Made by a program: the position numbers and the translations under genes. This document shows, piece after piece, positions 9,519 to 18,275 of a stretch of DNA of 64,000 nucleotides. Origin of the DNA: Acidobacterium sp. S8 (lineage in GTDB: Bacteria; Acidobacteriota; Terriglobia; Terriglobales; Acidobacteriaceae); assembly GCF_009765985.1 (NCBI RefSeq), contig NZ_LMUM01000033.1, positions 18,397-82,396 of the forward strand, in the 5' to 3' direction. The notes beneath the pieces were generated by a model. That model was not told where the DNA came from and did no database searches. It saw only the letters and a list, made by a program, of their open reading frames with translations. Position 1 is the first letter of the stretch. Each line of letters opens with the position of its first letter.

Positions 9519-9600
9519 TCGTCACGTGATGATGGTGGTGATGACGATGGTGAAGGTGAATCTGCATCTGTGATTGAAGATATTCGGCCCACGGAATCAT
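9487..9600 (-). CDS. hisL: Histidine operon leader peptide
   Basis: A 37-codon ORF too short for ordinary gene calls. It begins MIPWAEYLQSQMQIHLHHRH and has His at codons 15, 17, 18 and 20-25: nine His codons in eleven, six of them consecutive, then ends VTSVSANPYGLE. AGGGGG (9606-9611) precedes the ATG by five bases. A peptide of this composition immediately before a terminator and a his operon is the signature of attenuation by histidyl-tRNA supply. Sequence differs from the enterobacterial leader, so the symbol is assigned by role. Confidence 0.9.
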   Translation of the reverse strand: MIPWAEYLQSQMQIHLHHRHHHHHHVTSVSANPYGLE

Positions 9601-9672
9601 GTCAACCCCCTATCGGCACGCCGCACAGAATAAAGAACTTACTTCAGAGCTGATTCGTTTTACGATGATGCC

Positions 9673-11826
9673 ATGCCGACTCCCATGAAAGAACGTCTGT
9701 TGCACGCTGTTCGTTTCACTTCAGCACTCTGCCTGCTCGCAGCCCTGGGAGCGGCGGCCAGAAGCGAAACGGCTATTGAAGGCCGCAATGGGATTACGCT
9801 TCCCGCACCGCCGCCAACCGCAAAGAATACGGTAATCGATAATCTGCACGGCACGGAAGTTGCCGACCCGTACCGCTGGCTCGAAGATGGCGACAGCCCG
9901 CAAACACGGGAATGGATCACCTCGCAGATAAAGTACACGGACGAGTATCTTTCGCAGGTAAAGATGCGTCCGCAGATTGTCAGCGACCTGACGAAGCTGC
10001 AGCGCGTCGACGTCTACTCGGTACCGGCGGAGTATGGCGGAAAAATCTTTTTTGAGAAAAGGCTGGCAAATGAGAATCAGTCATCCATTTACATGCGCGA
10101 AGGGCTGCAGGGTGAGGATATTCGCTTGGTGGATGCGACAAAGCTCAGCGCTGATCAGAATACTTCGGTTTCCATCAACGATATTTCTGTCGATGGCAAG
10201 CTGATTGTCTATGGCATTCGACAGGGCGGCGCGGATGAGGAATCGGTGCACGTGCTGAACGTGGATACGAGGCAGGAACTTCCGGATACATTGCCCAGCG
10301 GCCGCTACTTTGGAGTGAACCTCAGTCCGGACAAGCAGGGCCTCTATTACGCACGATTTACGCACGAGGGTACGACGATCTACTTCCATAAATTTGGCAC
10401 GCCAGCCGCCAATGACGCGATGCTTTTCGGCAAGGAATATCGTGGCGAGAAGCTCGGCGAAATGGAATTAGTTGGCGTAGGCGTTACAGATAACGGCCAT
10501 TACCTCGTCATCAACATCAGCCGCGGTGTTCCAGCTACGCGCGTGGATATTCTGGTAAAAGACCTGCGCAAGCCGAACAGCGATATCGTGCCGCTGGTGT
10601 ATGGGGTTGAGGCACAAACATCCGTTTTCAATATTGGCGACCGCTTCTTTCTCGGCACCGATTACAAGGCTTCGAACAAGCGCATTATGGAAGCAACGCC
10701 GGGCGAGTCGCCGGATGCATGGAAGACGGTCATCGCTGAAGGTAAGGACGTGATCGACGGATTCAGCATCGTCGGTGGCAAGCTCTTTGTGCGGCGACTG
10801 CACGATGTGAAAACCGAGACCACCATCTATTCCCTCGATGGAAAACAGATCGGACAGGTCACGTATCCGGGTATTGGATCGGGATCGGACGTTATGGGAA
10901 GGCCGGAAAAAGACACCGGCTATTACGTCTTTCAGTCCTTCATCCTTCCGCCAACGATTTACCGCTATGACACAAAAACAGGGAAATCCGATATTTTCTT
11001 CCAGCCTAAGGTGCCGTTCGCTTCATCGCAGTACGAGATGAAGCAGGTCTTCTATACATCGAAAGACGGCACACGTGTTCCGATGTTCATCGCGGGCAAA
11101 AAGGGCTTGAAACAAGACGGCAGCGAGCGCCTGCTGATGACTGGCTACGGTGGATTTCAGCTTCCGATGCTGGCTACGTGGAATCCTGAATACGCATGGT
11201 GGATGCAGCAAGGCGGCTTCTTTGCCGAGCCGAATTTGCGTGGCGGCGACGAATATGGCGAGCCGTGGCACAAGGCAGCCATGTTTGAGAAGAAGCAGAA
11301 TGTCTTCGATGACTGGTTGGCGGCGGCCGAATATCTGATCCAGAACCGCTACACGACGCCTGAGCGCTTCGCTATTCGAGGCCGTTCAAATGGCGGTTTG
11401 CTGATGGGCGCTTCCATAACGCAACGGCCCGACCTTTTTGGGGCAATCTGGTGCGGCTATCCGCTGCTCGATATGTTGCGCTACCAGAATTTTCTATTCG
11501 GGCGACTCTGGACCACGGAATACGGCAGTGCGGACAATGCGAAAGACTTTCCCTATCTGCTTAAGTATTCGCCCTACCAGAATGTGAAGCTGGGCACGAA
11601 GTATCCGGCCATCATGTTCTTTACCGGAGACAGCGATACGCGTGTGGCTCCCCTGCATGCCCGCAAGATGGCGGCGCGGGTTCAGGCTGCGAACGGCGGG
11701 AGTCGCCCGATCCTGCTGCACTACAGTCTGAAGGGCGGGCACAGCTCCGGGGTTTCTCTCACGCAACTCGTTGATGATGAAGCAGATGAGCTGGCTTTTC
11801 TATGGCACGAGACGAGCGTGAAATAG
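9673..11826 (+). CDS. Prolyl oligopeptidase family S9 peptidase
   Basis: A 717-residue serine peptidase with an N-terminal signal-like segment (hydrophobic at about residues 13-27, ALCLLAALGAAA), then a beta-propeller (about 70-430) and an alpha/beta hydrolase domain. Catalytic Ser is in GRSNGGLLMGA, Asp in FTGDSDTRV and His in KGGHSSG. The family cleaves short peptides after proline; export to the periplasm is inferred. It starts 72 bp from the his leader and is transcribed in the opposite direction, so the two share a short divergent promoter region. Confidence 0.92.
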   Translation: MPTPMKERLLHAVRFTSALCLLAALGAAARSETAIEGRNGITLPAPPPTAKNTVIDNLHGTEVADPYRWLEDGDSPQTREWITSQIKYTDEYLSQVKMRPQIVSDLTKLQRVDVYSVPAEYGGKIFFEKRLANENQSSIYMREGLQGEDIRLVDATKLSADQNTSVSINDISVDGKLIVYGIRQGGADEESVHVLNVDTRQELPDTLPSGRYFGVNLSPDKQGLYYARFTHEGTTIYFHKFGTPAANDAMLFGKEYRGEKLGEMELVGVGVTDNGHYLVINISRGVPATRVDILVKDLRKPNSDIVPLVYGVEAQTSVFNIGDRFFLGTDYKASNKRIMEATPGESPDAWKTVIAEGKDVIDGFSIVGGKLFVRRLHDVKTETTIYSLDGKQIGQVTYPGIGSGSDVMGRPEKDTGYYVFQSFILPPTIYRYDTKTGKSDIFFQPKVPFASSQYEMKQVFYTSKDGTRVPMFIAGKKGLKQDGSERLLMTGYGGFQLPMLATWNPEYAWWMQQGGFFAEPNLRGGDEYGEPWHKAAMFEKKQNVFDDWLAAAEYLIQNRYTTPERFAIRGRSNGGLLMGASITQRPDLFGAIWCGYPLLDMLRYQNFLFGRLWTTEYGSADNAKDFPYLLKYSPYQNVKLGTKYPAIMFFTGDSDTRVAPLHARKMAARVQAANGGSRPILLHYSLKGGHSSGVSLTQLVDDEADELAFLWHETSVK

Positions 11827-11936
11827 ACGGCCTGCGCCCCATTCGCATGGGCTAAATCCCCATTCAAATGGACAAAGCCTCCGACGGGCGACCTCGCCTC
11901 GCCCTTAGCGCTTGTATGTGGTTCAATAAGAAGAGT

Positions 11937-12962
11937 ATGTCTGCTGTCCGTCCACAAACCGCAAGCCGCCGCATGAAGGCTGCCAACCGCAAAGTGCGCG
12001 AGCTGGCCCTGGTGGGCCATGCGCTTGCTTCCACGCGGCATCCGGTGATGGCGCAGATTGTGCCGATGCGCCGCTGCAACCTGGCTTGTGCATATTGCAA
12101 TGAGTATGACGATGTTTCGAAGCCGGTGCCGATTGATGAAATGCTGCGCCGCATCGACCATCTGGCGCGCCTGGGCACCAGCATTATTACGATTTCGGGC
12201 GGCGAGCCGCTCCTGCATCCGGAACTCGATCAGGTCATCGCCCGCATTCGCCACCATGGCAGCATGGCGGGCATGATCACGAACGGCTACCTGCTGGTTC
12301 CCGAACGGATTCAGCGGCTTAACAAAGCCGGGCTCGATCACCTGCAGATTTCGATCGATAACGTCCAGCCGGATGAGATTTCGAAAAAGAGCCTGAAAGT
12401 TCTGGATAAAAAGCTGCAGTGGCTCTCAGAGCATGCCGAATTCCATGTGAATATCAATTCCGTAGTGGGTGGCGGTATCAAGAATCCACAGGATGCGCTT
12501 ACGATTGGGCGTCGCGCCATTGAGCTTGGGTTTACTTCGACGATCGGCATCATCCACGACGGCGATGGCCAACTGAAGCCTCTGGGCGGCGAAGAGCGCA
12601 GTGTGTGGACTGAAATGCGCAGCTGGAAGAAGAAGAATTACTCACAGTTCAATCAATTCCAGGAAGCAATTGCCAACGCGCAACCCAACGATTGGCGTTG
12701 TCGCGCCGGCTCACGCTATCTCTATATTTGCGAAAACGGCTTGGTGCATTACTGTTCGCAGCAGCGCGGCTTTCCCGGAGTGCCGCTGGCCGAATACACC
12801 AAGGCCGACCTGAAGCGCGAATTCACCACGGAAAAAACCTGCGCGCCGCACTGCACCATCAGCTGCGTGCATCAGGTGTCGCATATCGACCACTGGCGCG
12901 CTCCGCAGCATTCGAGCACAACGCCGGGAGCGGCGTCAGGACTGATCAACATCCAGATGTAA
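11937..12962 (+). CDS. Radical SAM protein with Cys-rich C-terminal domain
   Basis: From the ATG at 11937 (AGAAGAG just upstream) the protein has 341 residues; an ATG at 11868 would add 23 residues of poor composition. The iron-sulfur cluster motif CNLACAYC gives Cys47, Cys51 and Cys54, followed by the SAM-binding ISGGEPLLHPE. The C-terminal third has further cysteines (WRCRAGSR, YICENG, VHYCSQQ, CAPHCTISC), suggesting an extra cluster as in SPASM or twitch domains. The substrate is unknown: no precursor peptide or obvious partner enzyme is next to it. Confidence 0.85.
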   Translation: MSAVRPQTASRRMKAANRKVRELALVGHALASTRHPVMAQIVPMRRCNLACAYCNEYDDVSKPVPIDEMLRRIDHLARLGTSIITISGGEPLLHPELDQVIARIRHHGSMAGMITNGYLLVPERIQRLNKAGLDHLQISIDNVQPDEISKKSLKVLDKKLQWLSEHAEFHVNINSVVGGGIKNPQDALTIGRRAIELGFTSTIGIIHDGDGQLKPLGGEERSVWTEMRSWKKKNYSQFNQFQEAIANAQPNDWRCRAGSRYLYICENGLVHYCSQQRGFPGVPLAEYTKADLKREFTTEKTCAPHCTISCVHQVSHIDHWRAPQHSSTTPGAASGLINIQM

Positions 12963-13343
12963 TCAGCCGGCGTGCGGTGGCTGGTTTCCGCCGGAGTCTT
13001 TCTGCTCTTCCTTCTTCTCGCGCTGTTTCTTCGTCTTCCAGAAATCCTGTTGCAGCCGGAACTGATCGTTGATCTCCCAATCGATCAGCTGCTGCTCAGA
13101 TTCCTGGCGCGATAACTCTTCGACTGACGTCACCTCAATACGCTGCACCTGGTGCCAAGGATAAATGTAGCGCCCACGGAGCAGGAAGCCGGATTTCGCC
13201 CAGCTCTCCATCAAATCATTGACTTTGCTCTTCACATCTTCGGCGCTCTCAAAAGGTAAAAGTTCAAATGAGTCGCCGCTGAGCAGATGCACTGTGACGT
13301 GCGCAATCAGAATCGTATCTGGCAGTTTATTTTCTTCGGGCAA
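12963..13343 (-). CDS. Conserved-looking hypothetical protein
   Basis: A 126-residue soluble protein starting at a TTG (MPEENKLPDTILIAHVTVHL), preceded by GAGAGAAG. The first 80 residues look like a compact alpha/beta domain; the last 35 are highly charged (WKTKKQREKKEEQ) and probably disordered or a coiled coil. It ends exactly next to the radical SAM gene, convergent with it. I do not recognise the family. The coding call rests on a full-length open frame with a plausible ribosome site and no competing frame. Confidence 0.6.
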   Translation of the reverse strand: MPEENKLPDTILIAHVTVHLLSGDSFELLPFESAEDVKSKVNDLMESWAKSGFLLRGRYIYPWHQVQRIEVTSVEELSRQESEQQLIDWEINDQFRLQQDFWKTKKQREKKEEQKDSGGNQPPHAG

Positions 13344-13425
13344 GGCTTCTCTCGCTTTCTTTTCAGAGTCACAACATTGAGATGCATCACGGCGTCTCGA
13401 TCGACCTTACAAATTTTTCTCCGTC

Positions 13426-13452
13426 TGTCACAAAGCAAAATCCTGTCTCGTC
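13426..13452 (+). promoter_or_regulatory. Predicted ECF41 sigma factor promoter
   Basis: TGTCACA at 13426-13432 and CGTC at 13449-13452 are separated by exactly 16 bases. This is the published ECF41-type target consensus as I recall it. It stands 22 bases before the ATG of the oxidoreductase gene that is coupled to an ECF41-like sigma factor, so it probably drives autoregulation of the pair. A GGAGGAAG ribosome site follows at 13461. Confidence 0.78.
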
Positions 13453-13474
13453 TTAGCGGCGGAGGAAGAAGCTT

Positions 13475-14677
13475 ATGCGTTCTTATGTAGTCATCGGCGG
13501 CGGACTGGCGGGATTGACGGCGGCAAATGCGCTTGCTGTGGAAGGCCATCAGGTCACATTGATGGAGCAATCGAAGCATCTTGGCGGATGCGCTCAGACG
13601 CAGCAGCATTTTGGATACTCCATGAACCTGGGCCCGCATGCCCTCTATTGCGGCGGCGTGGCCTTTGAAACCTTCCGCACATGGCAGATTCCTTTCACCG
13701 GCAATTTTCCGCCGAGCGGGCCGCTGTCGTATTTTGTGCGGGAGGAAAAGCTTTATCCGCTCGTGCGAGACATCGGTGGATTAGCGATGACAAGGCTCTT
13801 CGGCGTACGTGAAAAACTGGAAGCAGGACGATTCCTCAGTCAACTGATGGCAGAGCAAGCTGACGATCCGCACCAGACCATGCACGATTGGCTGAAGCGG
13901 CGCATCTCGTCTCAGCACGTGTATGACTTTGCGGTTTCGGCCATACGCACCGCTACTTACGCAATCGATATGACTCGGCTGAATGCAACGGCAGCACTGC
14001 GGCAGGTCTGCCTCGCGTTGAAACATAAGGTTCTCTACCTGGATGGAGGATGGCAGACCATGGTCGAAGGCTTGCGCGCACGTGCGATTTCGCTTGGCGT
14101 TCAGATCCGCTGCGAACAGCTGGTTCGGCACGTGGATGAAATGGATGCCGACGGCATTGTGCTGGCCGTTGGACCGGCGAGCGTCGAGAAGTTGACCGGA
14201 ATTACACTGCCGAAGAGAGACCCGCTATACATGGCAACGCTCGATCTTGGACTCGAAAAATTGCCGGAGAACGCAGCAAGAGTTGCCTTCGGATTGGACA
14301 AGCCGTTGTATTTCTCGGTGCATTCTGAATCTGCACGACTGGCTGCGGAGGGCAGTGCCATGATCCATGTAGCAAAGTATTTCGGCGACTCGAAGCCGGA
14401 TGCGGCAGCGCTACGCGAAGAACTCGAGGACTTTGCCACACTCCTCATCCCTGAGTGGAGACGCTGCGCGCAGATCACCCGGTTTCTTCCTAACCTACTC
14501 GTTACGTCTATGGCGCCAACTTCTGAAGGACGCCCGGACGTTGATTTCCCGGATCTCGAAAATGTCGTCATCGCAGGAGACTGGGTTGGGCCAGAGGGGA
14601 TGCTGGCTGATGCCGCTGTCGCCAGCGCACTGCGGGCCGCACAGGTGATACAAAAACGAGGGGTGCTGGTGGCATGA
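13475..14677 (+). CDS. FAD-dependent oxidoreductase, phytoene-desaturase-like
   Basis: A 400-residue flavoprotein with a Rossmann dinucleotide motif at the very start (VIGGGLAGLTAANAL, residues 6-20) followed by the acidic residue of strand two (MEQSKHLGG). The C-terminal motif DWVGPEGMLADAAVASALRA is the second FAD-binding site of the amine oxidase/phytoene desaturase superfamily. Substrate is unknown. It shares an ATGA overlap with the ECF41 sigma gene; such sigma factors are commonly linked to oxidoreductases, carboxymuconolactone decarboxylases or epimerases, so this is probably its target. Confidence 0.85.
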   Translation: MRSYVVIGGGLAGLTAANALAVEGHQVTLMEQSKHLGGCAQTQQHFGYSMNLGPHALYCGGVAFETFRTWQIPFTGNFPPSGPLSYFVREEKLYPLVRDIGGLAMTRLFGVREKLEAGRFLSQLMAEQADDPHQTMHDWLKRRISSQHVYDFAVSAIRTATYAIDMTRLNATAALRQVCLALKHKVLYLDGGWQTMVEGLRARAISLGVQIRCEQLVRHVDEMDADGIVLAVGPASVEKLTGITLPKRDPLYMATLDLGLEKLPENAARVAFGLDKPLYFSVHSESARLAAEGSAMIHVAKYFGDSKPDAAALREELEDFATLLIPEWRRCAQITRFLPNLLVTSMAPTSEGRPDVDFPDLENVVIAGDWVGPEGMLADAAVASALRAAQVIQKRGVLVA

Positions 14678-15552
14678 GTCAAAACCGAGAGACAGCGTTT
14701 CTCGAGTTCCGCCCGTTGCTCTTTTCGCTTGCCTATCGCATGCTTGGCACGCGTGCCGATGCGGAAGACGCTGTGCAGGAGGCCTATCTGCGCTGGCAAC
14801 AGGCGGCAGACGATGAGATACGCTCACCCAGGGCGTATCTCACAACCATCGTCGCGCGACTTTCTCTCGACGCGCTCAAAGCCGCGCATCGGAAGCGCGA
14901 AGTTTATGTCGGGCCATGGTTGCCCGAGCCTATCGTTGAGCCTCTGGCAGACAACTTTGCCCACTCCTATGAAATGGCGCAGTCGCTCTCCATTGCATTT
15001 CTTCACTTGCTTGAATCGCTCACGCCCTCTGAGCGTGCAGCTTTTCTGCTACGCGAAATATTCGAGACGCCCTATCCGGAGATCAGCGCTGTGCTTGAAA
15101 TGAGCGAAACAAACTGCCGCCAGCTTGTCACCCGCGCACGCAAAAGCATCCGCGATCGCCGCAGGCGTTTTGTTGTCGATCGCGATCGCCATCGGCAGAT
15201 GCTCGAAGGTTTTCTCGCGGCCTGCGCCTCGGGCGATCCGTCGAAACTGGTGGCTACCCTCGAGCAGGATGCCGTCCTCTACTCAGACGGCGGCGGCAAA
15301 GTACGCGCGGCGCTTAATCCGATCTATGGAGCCGACCGCATCGGCCGCTTCTTCGCGGGAATCCTCCGGAAACATCCCACAGACCAGCGCTTTCTGCGCA
15401 TAACAGAGGTCAATGGAGAGTTGGGCGCCTTGATCTACACCAACGGCCAGCTCTCCCACATCCTCACACTCCAGGCTGGCGAACAAGAGAAGATCCAAAA
15501 TATCTTCCTGGTGGCCAATCCGGAAAAGCTGCCCGCATCCCTGCCTGTCTAA
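14674..15552 (+). CDS. ECF41 family RNA polymerase sigma factor (SigJ-like)
   Basis: A 292-residue ECF sigma factor with region 2 (FRPLLFSLAYRMLGTRADAE, about residues 10-60), region 4 (about 105-160, ending ETNCRQLVTRARKSI) and a C-terminal SnoaL-like domain (about 170-285). The linker WLPEP and the C-terminal DGGGK motif are the marks of ECF41, where the fused domain acts in place of a separate anti-sigma factor. No anti-sigma gene is adjacent. It is coupled to the upstream oxidoreductase and probably recognises the promoter at 13426-13452. Confidence 0.9.
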   Translation: MSQNRETAFLEFRPLLFSLAYRMLGTRADAEDAVQEAYLRWQQAADDEIRSPRAYLTTIVARLSLDALKAAHRKREVYVGPWLPEPIVEPLADNFAHSYEMAQSLSIAFLHLLESLTPSERAAFLLREIFETPYPEISAVLEMSETNCRQLVTRARKSIRDRRRRFVVDRDRHRQMLEGFLAACASGDPSKLVATLEQDAVLYSDGGGKVRAALNPIYGADRIGRFFAGILRKHPTDQRFLRITEVNGELGALIYTNGQLSHILTLQAGEQEKIQNIFLVANPEKLPASLPV

Positions 15553-15602
15553 AGAATTTCGATCCGGCCGCACGCGTATCATAGTGGCAGACACGAATAC
15601 GA

Positions 15603-16904
15603 ATGCCAGACCGATCTTTCAGCTCAGGCGCAGCAGCATTTCTTTCTCGAGATTTTCGCCGCTATCAACTGGCGCGTACGCTCGTGATTATCGGAGCCGA
15701 GGCGCAGGCACTGGCAGTGGCGTGGCTGGTTTATCAGATCACTCACAGCGCGCTGTATCTCGGCTATACGGGACTTCTTCTCTTTCTACCCGGATTTTTC
15801 TTCATGCTCCCCGCCGGGCATGTGGCCGACCGCTTCGACCGGCGGCTGGTGATTCTGGTCTGCTACACATTGCAGGTCTTCTGCACCACCGCGCTGGTTC
15901 TTTTTGCGTGGCATGGACTGCGCACCGTCTGGCCAATCTATTCGATACTTTTTGTGGTGGGATGTGGGCGAGCATTCAGTGGACCTGCCAGCTCGGCGCT
16001 AATTCCGCACCTCGTACCGAAAGAACATTTTGTAAATGCGGTGACGTGGGGAGCGACGGCATTCCAGATCGCCAACGTTGCCGGCCCTTCGCTGGGAGGC
16101 ATACTTTATACGCTGCCCTTGCGCGGGCGTCTGGCTGGAGCCGGCATCGTTTTTCTCTTCGCGCTTGTCACCCTGTTTATCTTTCTTTTTCTTGTCCTCT
16201 CATTGAAAGTCAGGCCCGGGCGCATGGAGCACCGTGCTGCCTCGGCAGATGTAATTCTGGCTGGTCTTCGCTACGTCTGGAATACGCAGATTCTACTCGG
16301 CTCTATCTCGCTGGACCTCTTCGCGGTCCTGCTGGGTGGTGCGGTGGCGCTGATGCCGATCTTTGCTCAGGATGTACTCCACACCGGACCACGTGGGCTG
16401 GGCCTGCTGCGCGCCGCACCTGCGATCGGTGCGCTGATCGTCTCGATGTGGTTGACCTGGCGGCCCATTCAGCGCCGTGCAGGAGCGCAGATGTTTGTTT
16501 GCGTGGGAATTTTCAGCGTGGCTACCATCTTGTTTGGACTTTCAAGAAATGTGCTGCTCTCGATGTTTGCGCTCCTGCTGGTGGGCGCATCGGATATGGT
16601 CAGCGTGGTGATCCGGTCGGCCATTCTGCAGTTGGCCACACCGCAGGAGATGCGAGGCCGTGTCAGCGCCGTGTATCAGCTCTTTGTGGGAGCGTCGAAC
16701 GAACTGGGAGAATTTGAAAGCGGCGTCACTGCCTCCTGGTGGGGAGCGGTGCGGGCTGTGGTCATTGGCGGAATCGGCTCACTTATCGTCACAGGGGCGT
16801 GGAGCCTGATGTTCCCAAAATTGCGGCGCGCTGACCAGCTTACGCCAGAAGCGCTTCTGGAATTGGATCGCGCGCAATCTGCACAGCAAGTGCGCCAGTT
16901 GTAA
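15603..16904 (+). CDS. MFS transporter, MFS_3/EntS-like
   Basis: A 433-residue integral membrane protein with about 12 hydrophobic segments and the MFS loop motif GHVADRFDRR between helices 2 and 3 (about residues 75-84). The overall pattern resembles the enterobactin-exporter-like branch of small-molecule efflux carriers. Substrate cannot be told from sequence. It starts 50 bp after the ECF41 sigma gene and may read through from the same promoter. A long overlapping ORF in another frame is a shadow. Confidence 0.87.
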   Translation: MPDRSFSSGAAAFLSRDFRRYQLARTLVIIGAEAQALAVAWLVYQITHSALYLGYTGLLLFLPGFFFMLPAGHVADRFDRRLVILVCYTLQVFCTTALVLFAWHGLRTVWPIYSILFVVGCGRAFSGPASSALIPHLVPKEHFVNAVTWGATAFQIANVAGPSLGGILYTLPLRGRLAGAGIVFLFALVTLFIFLFLVLSLKVRPGRMEHRAASADVILAGLRYVWNTQILLGSISLDLFAVLLGGAVALMPIFAQDVLHTGPRGLGLLRAAPAIGALIVSMWLTWRPIQRRAGAQMFVCVGIFSVATILFGLSRNVLLSMFALLLVGASDMVSVVIRSAILQLATPQEMRGRVSAVYQLFVGASNELGEFESGVTASWWGAVRAVVIGGIGSLIVTGAWSLMFPKLRRADQLTPEALLELDRAQSAQQVRQL

Positions 16905-16959
16905 CGCCGCAGACGTTATTGCATCCAAGCAAAGAGTTCAGAGCAAGGGACCGAATCAT

Positions 16960-17682
16960 ATGAAACTATGGCAAAAAATCAGTGTGGCTACGCTCCTTGT
17001 CGCTGCCATTTTTGGCATCCGCGTTTATTTTGTGTGGAAAGAGCGCCATGAACCTGTTGTGGTAAAAAATCAGCGGCAGGATCGTCCGCTGACCGACGAT
17101 GATGTAGTGCAGCCGCGCAAGCTTTATATCGATGATTTGAAATCGGCAAAGACATTAATCGGCAAGACGATCTGGATTCAGGCCGGCTATGAGCTGGACT
17201 ATTACCCCTACTCGAGCCATAGCGTCGTCTTTGCCCATAAGGCAGGTGTGTTGCCGAGCATTCAGGCAATGGACATCAAAGACGTCGTTCTTGCGAAAGC
17301 GCCTGCGGGCCTTGTCAGCCGCGTGCCGCATGGAGACAAACAGGTTTACGCCGTGTTCACCATGCCGGGCGATGCGAAGCAGTATGCGACCGCCATCGGT
17401 TATGAGCAGGGTTCCGACTCGACATATTATTGTGACGACGTTTTCTACTACGATGATCCGCATCAGTTGTACAAGCATTGGCCCGCCGATGTGTGGCAGG
17501 CAGTCGATCAACATCAACCTAAGGCTGGCATGAACGAACTACAGACCGCCATGGCGCTGGGCGTGATGCAACAATCGGATTCGTCAAGCTATGGCGACCG
17601 CAGTGTGACCTACGATGCAGGCGGAAAGAAATGGTCGGTCAGCTTCCAGCACAACAAGGCTACGACGGTGCAGGCTGAATAA
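16960..17682 (+). CDS. Membrane-anchored protein of unknown function
   Basis: A 240-residue protein with one N-terminal membrane segment (about residues 8-26, ISVATLLVAAIFGIRVYFVW) and a soluble rest that is probably outside the cytoplasmic membrane. The soluble part is rich in Tyr and Asp (ELDYYPYSSHS, DDVFYYDDPHQLYKHW) with no catalytic motif that I recognise. It lies between an MFS transporter and a DinB-like gene on the same strand. Real gene status is supported by the start, full open frame and compositional consistency. Confidence 0.7.
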   Translation: MKLWQKISVATLLVAAIFGIRVYFVWKERHEPVVVKNQRQDRPLTDDDVVQPRKLYIDDLKSAKTLIGKTIWIQAGYELDYYPYSSHSVVFAHKAGVLPSIQAMDIKDVVLAKAPAGLVSRVPHGDKQVYAVFTMPGDAKQYATAIGYEQGSDSTYYCDDVFYYDDPHQLYKHWPADVWQAVDQHQPKAGMNELQTAMALGVMQQSDSSSYGDRSVTYDAGGKKWSVSFQHNKATTVQAE

Positions 17683-17723
17683 AATTTTTAGACGCAAAAG
17701 AACGACTTGTGAATCGAAAAACC

Positions 17724-18272
17724 ATGGCTCTCGAATTTACAACCTCTTACGTAAAAGACACTTTGGCACTCTTTCGCCAGTTCAAACGTCTGGCGGAGGC
17801 GGCGTTGACACAAGCAAGCGAGGAGCAGTTGCTGGCGGCGATCGATCCTGAAAGCAATTCACTTGCGGTCATTGTGAAGCACATGGCCGGTAATATGCGT
17901 TCGCGCTGGACGGATTTTCTCACCAGCGATGGCGAAAAGCCGGACCGCAATCGTGACAGTGAATTCGAAGAGCCACCGGCAACACGCGAGGAGATCATGC
18001 GCCTTTGGGAAGACGGCTGGTCCCGGCTTTTTTCCGCACTGGAGTCGCTTACGGACGAAGATCTGCCGCGCACTATTACCATTCGAGGCGAAGCGCACTC
18101 GGTAATGCAGGCGATCAATCGGCAGGTGGCACATTATGCCTACCACTGCGGACAGATTGTTTTTCTCGCGAAGCACTTCAAGGGCAGCGACTGGAAGTGC
18201 CTGAGCGTGCCGCGCCGCCAATCGGAAGTCTTCAACCAGCGGGTTCGCGCAGGCGAGGCGAGCCAGCGATAA
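17724..18272 (+). CDS. DinB superfamily protein (DUF1572-like)
   Basis: A protein of about 182 residues predicted as a four-helix bundle. His residues that fit the DinB metal triad are in VKHMAGNMRSRW (about 54), NRQVAHYAYHCGQIV (two His). The pattern matches DUF1572. In related families such bundles bind metal and thiol cofactors, but the function here is unknown. I chose the ATG at 17724 because family members usually begin at MALEF; an in-frame GTG at 17709 is possible. Confidence 0.8.
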   Translation: MALEFTTSYVKDTLALFRQFKRLAEAALTQASEEQLLAAIDPESNSLAVIVKHMAGNMRSRWTDFLTSDGEKPDRNRDSEFEEPPATREEIMRLWEDGWSRLFSALESLTDEDLPRTITIRGEAHSVMQAINRQVAHYAYHCGQIVFLAKHFKGSDWKCLSVPRRQSEVFNQRVRAGEASQR

Positions 18273-18275
18273 CGC

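Noticed and set aside
9602..9607. TTGACA-like sequence just before the his leader start
   Set aside because: It overlaps the leader ATG region, so a promoter there would start transcription inside or after the leader peptide; it is more likely chance next to the ribosome site.
15584..16717. 377-codon ORF overlapping the MFS gene in another frame
   Set aside because: The MFS frame has clear membrane segments and the family loop motif; this one has no recognisable domain and is rich in Arg, Cys and Ser.
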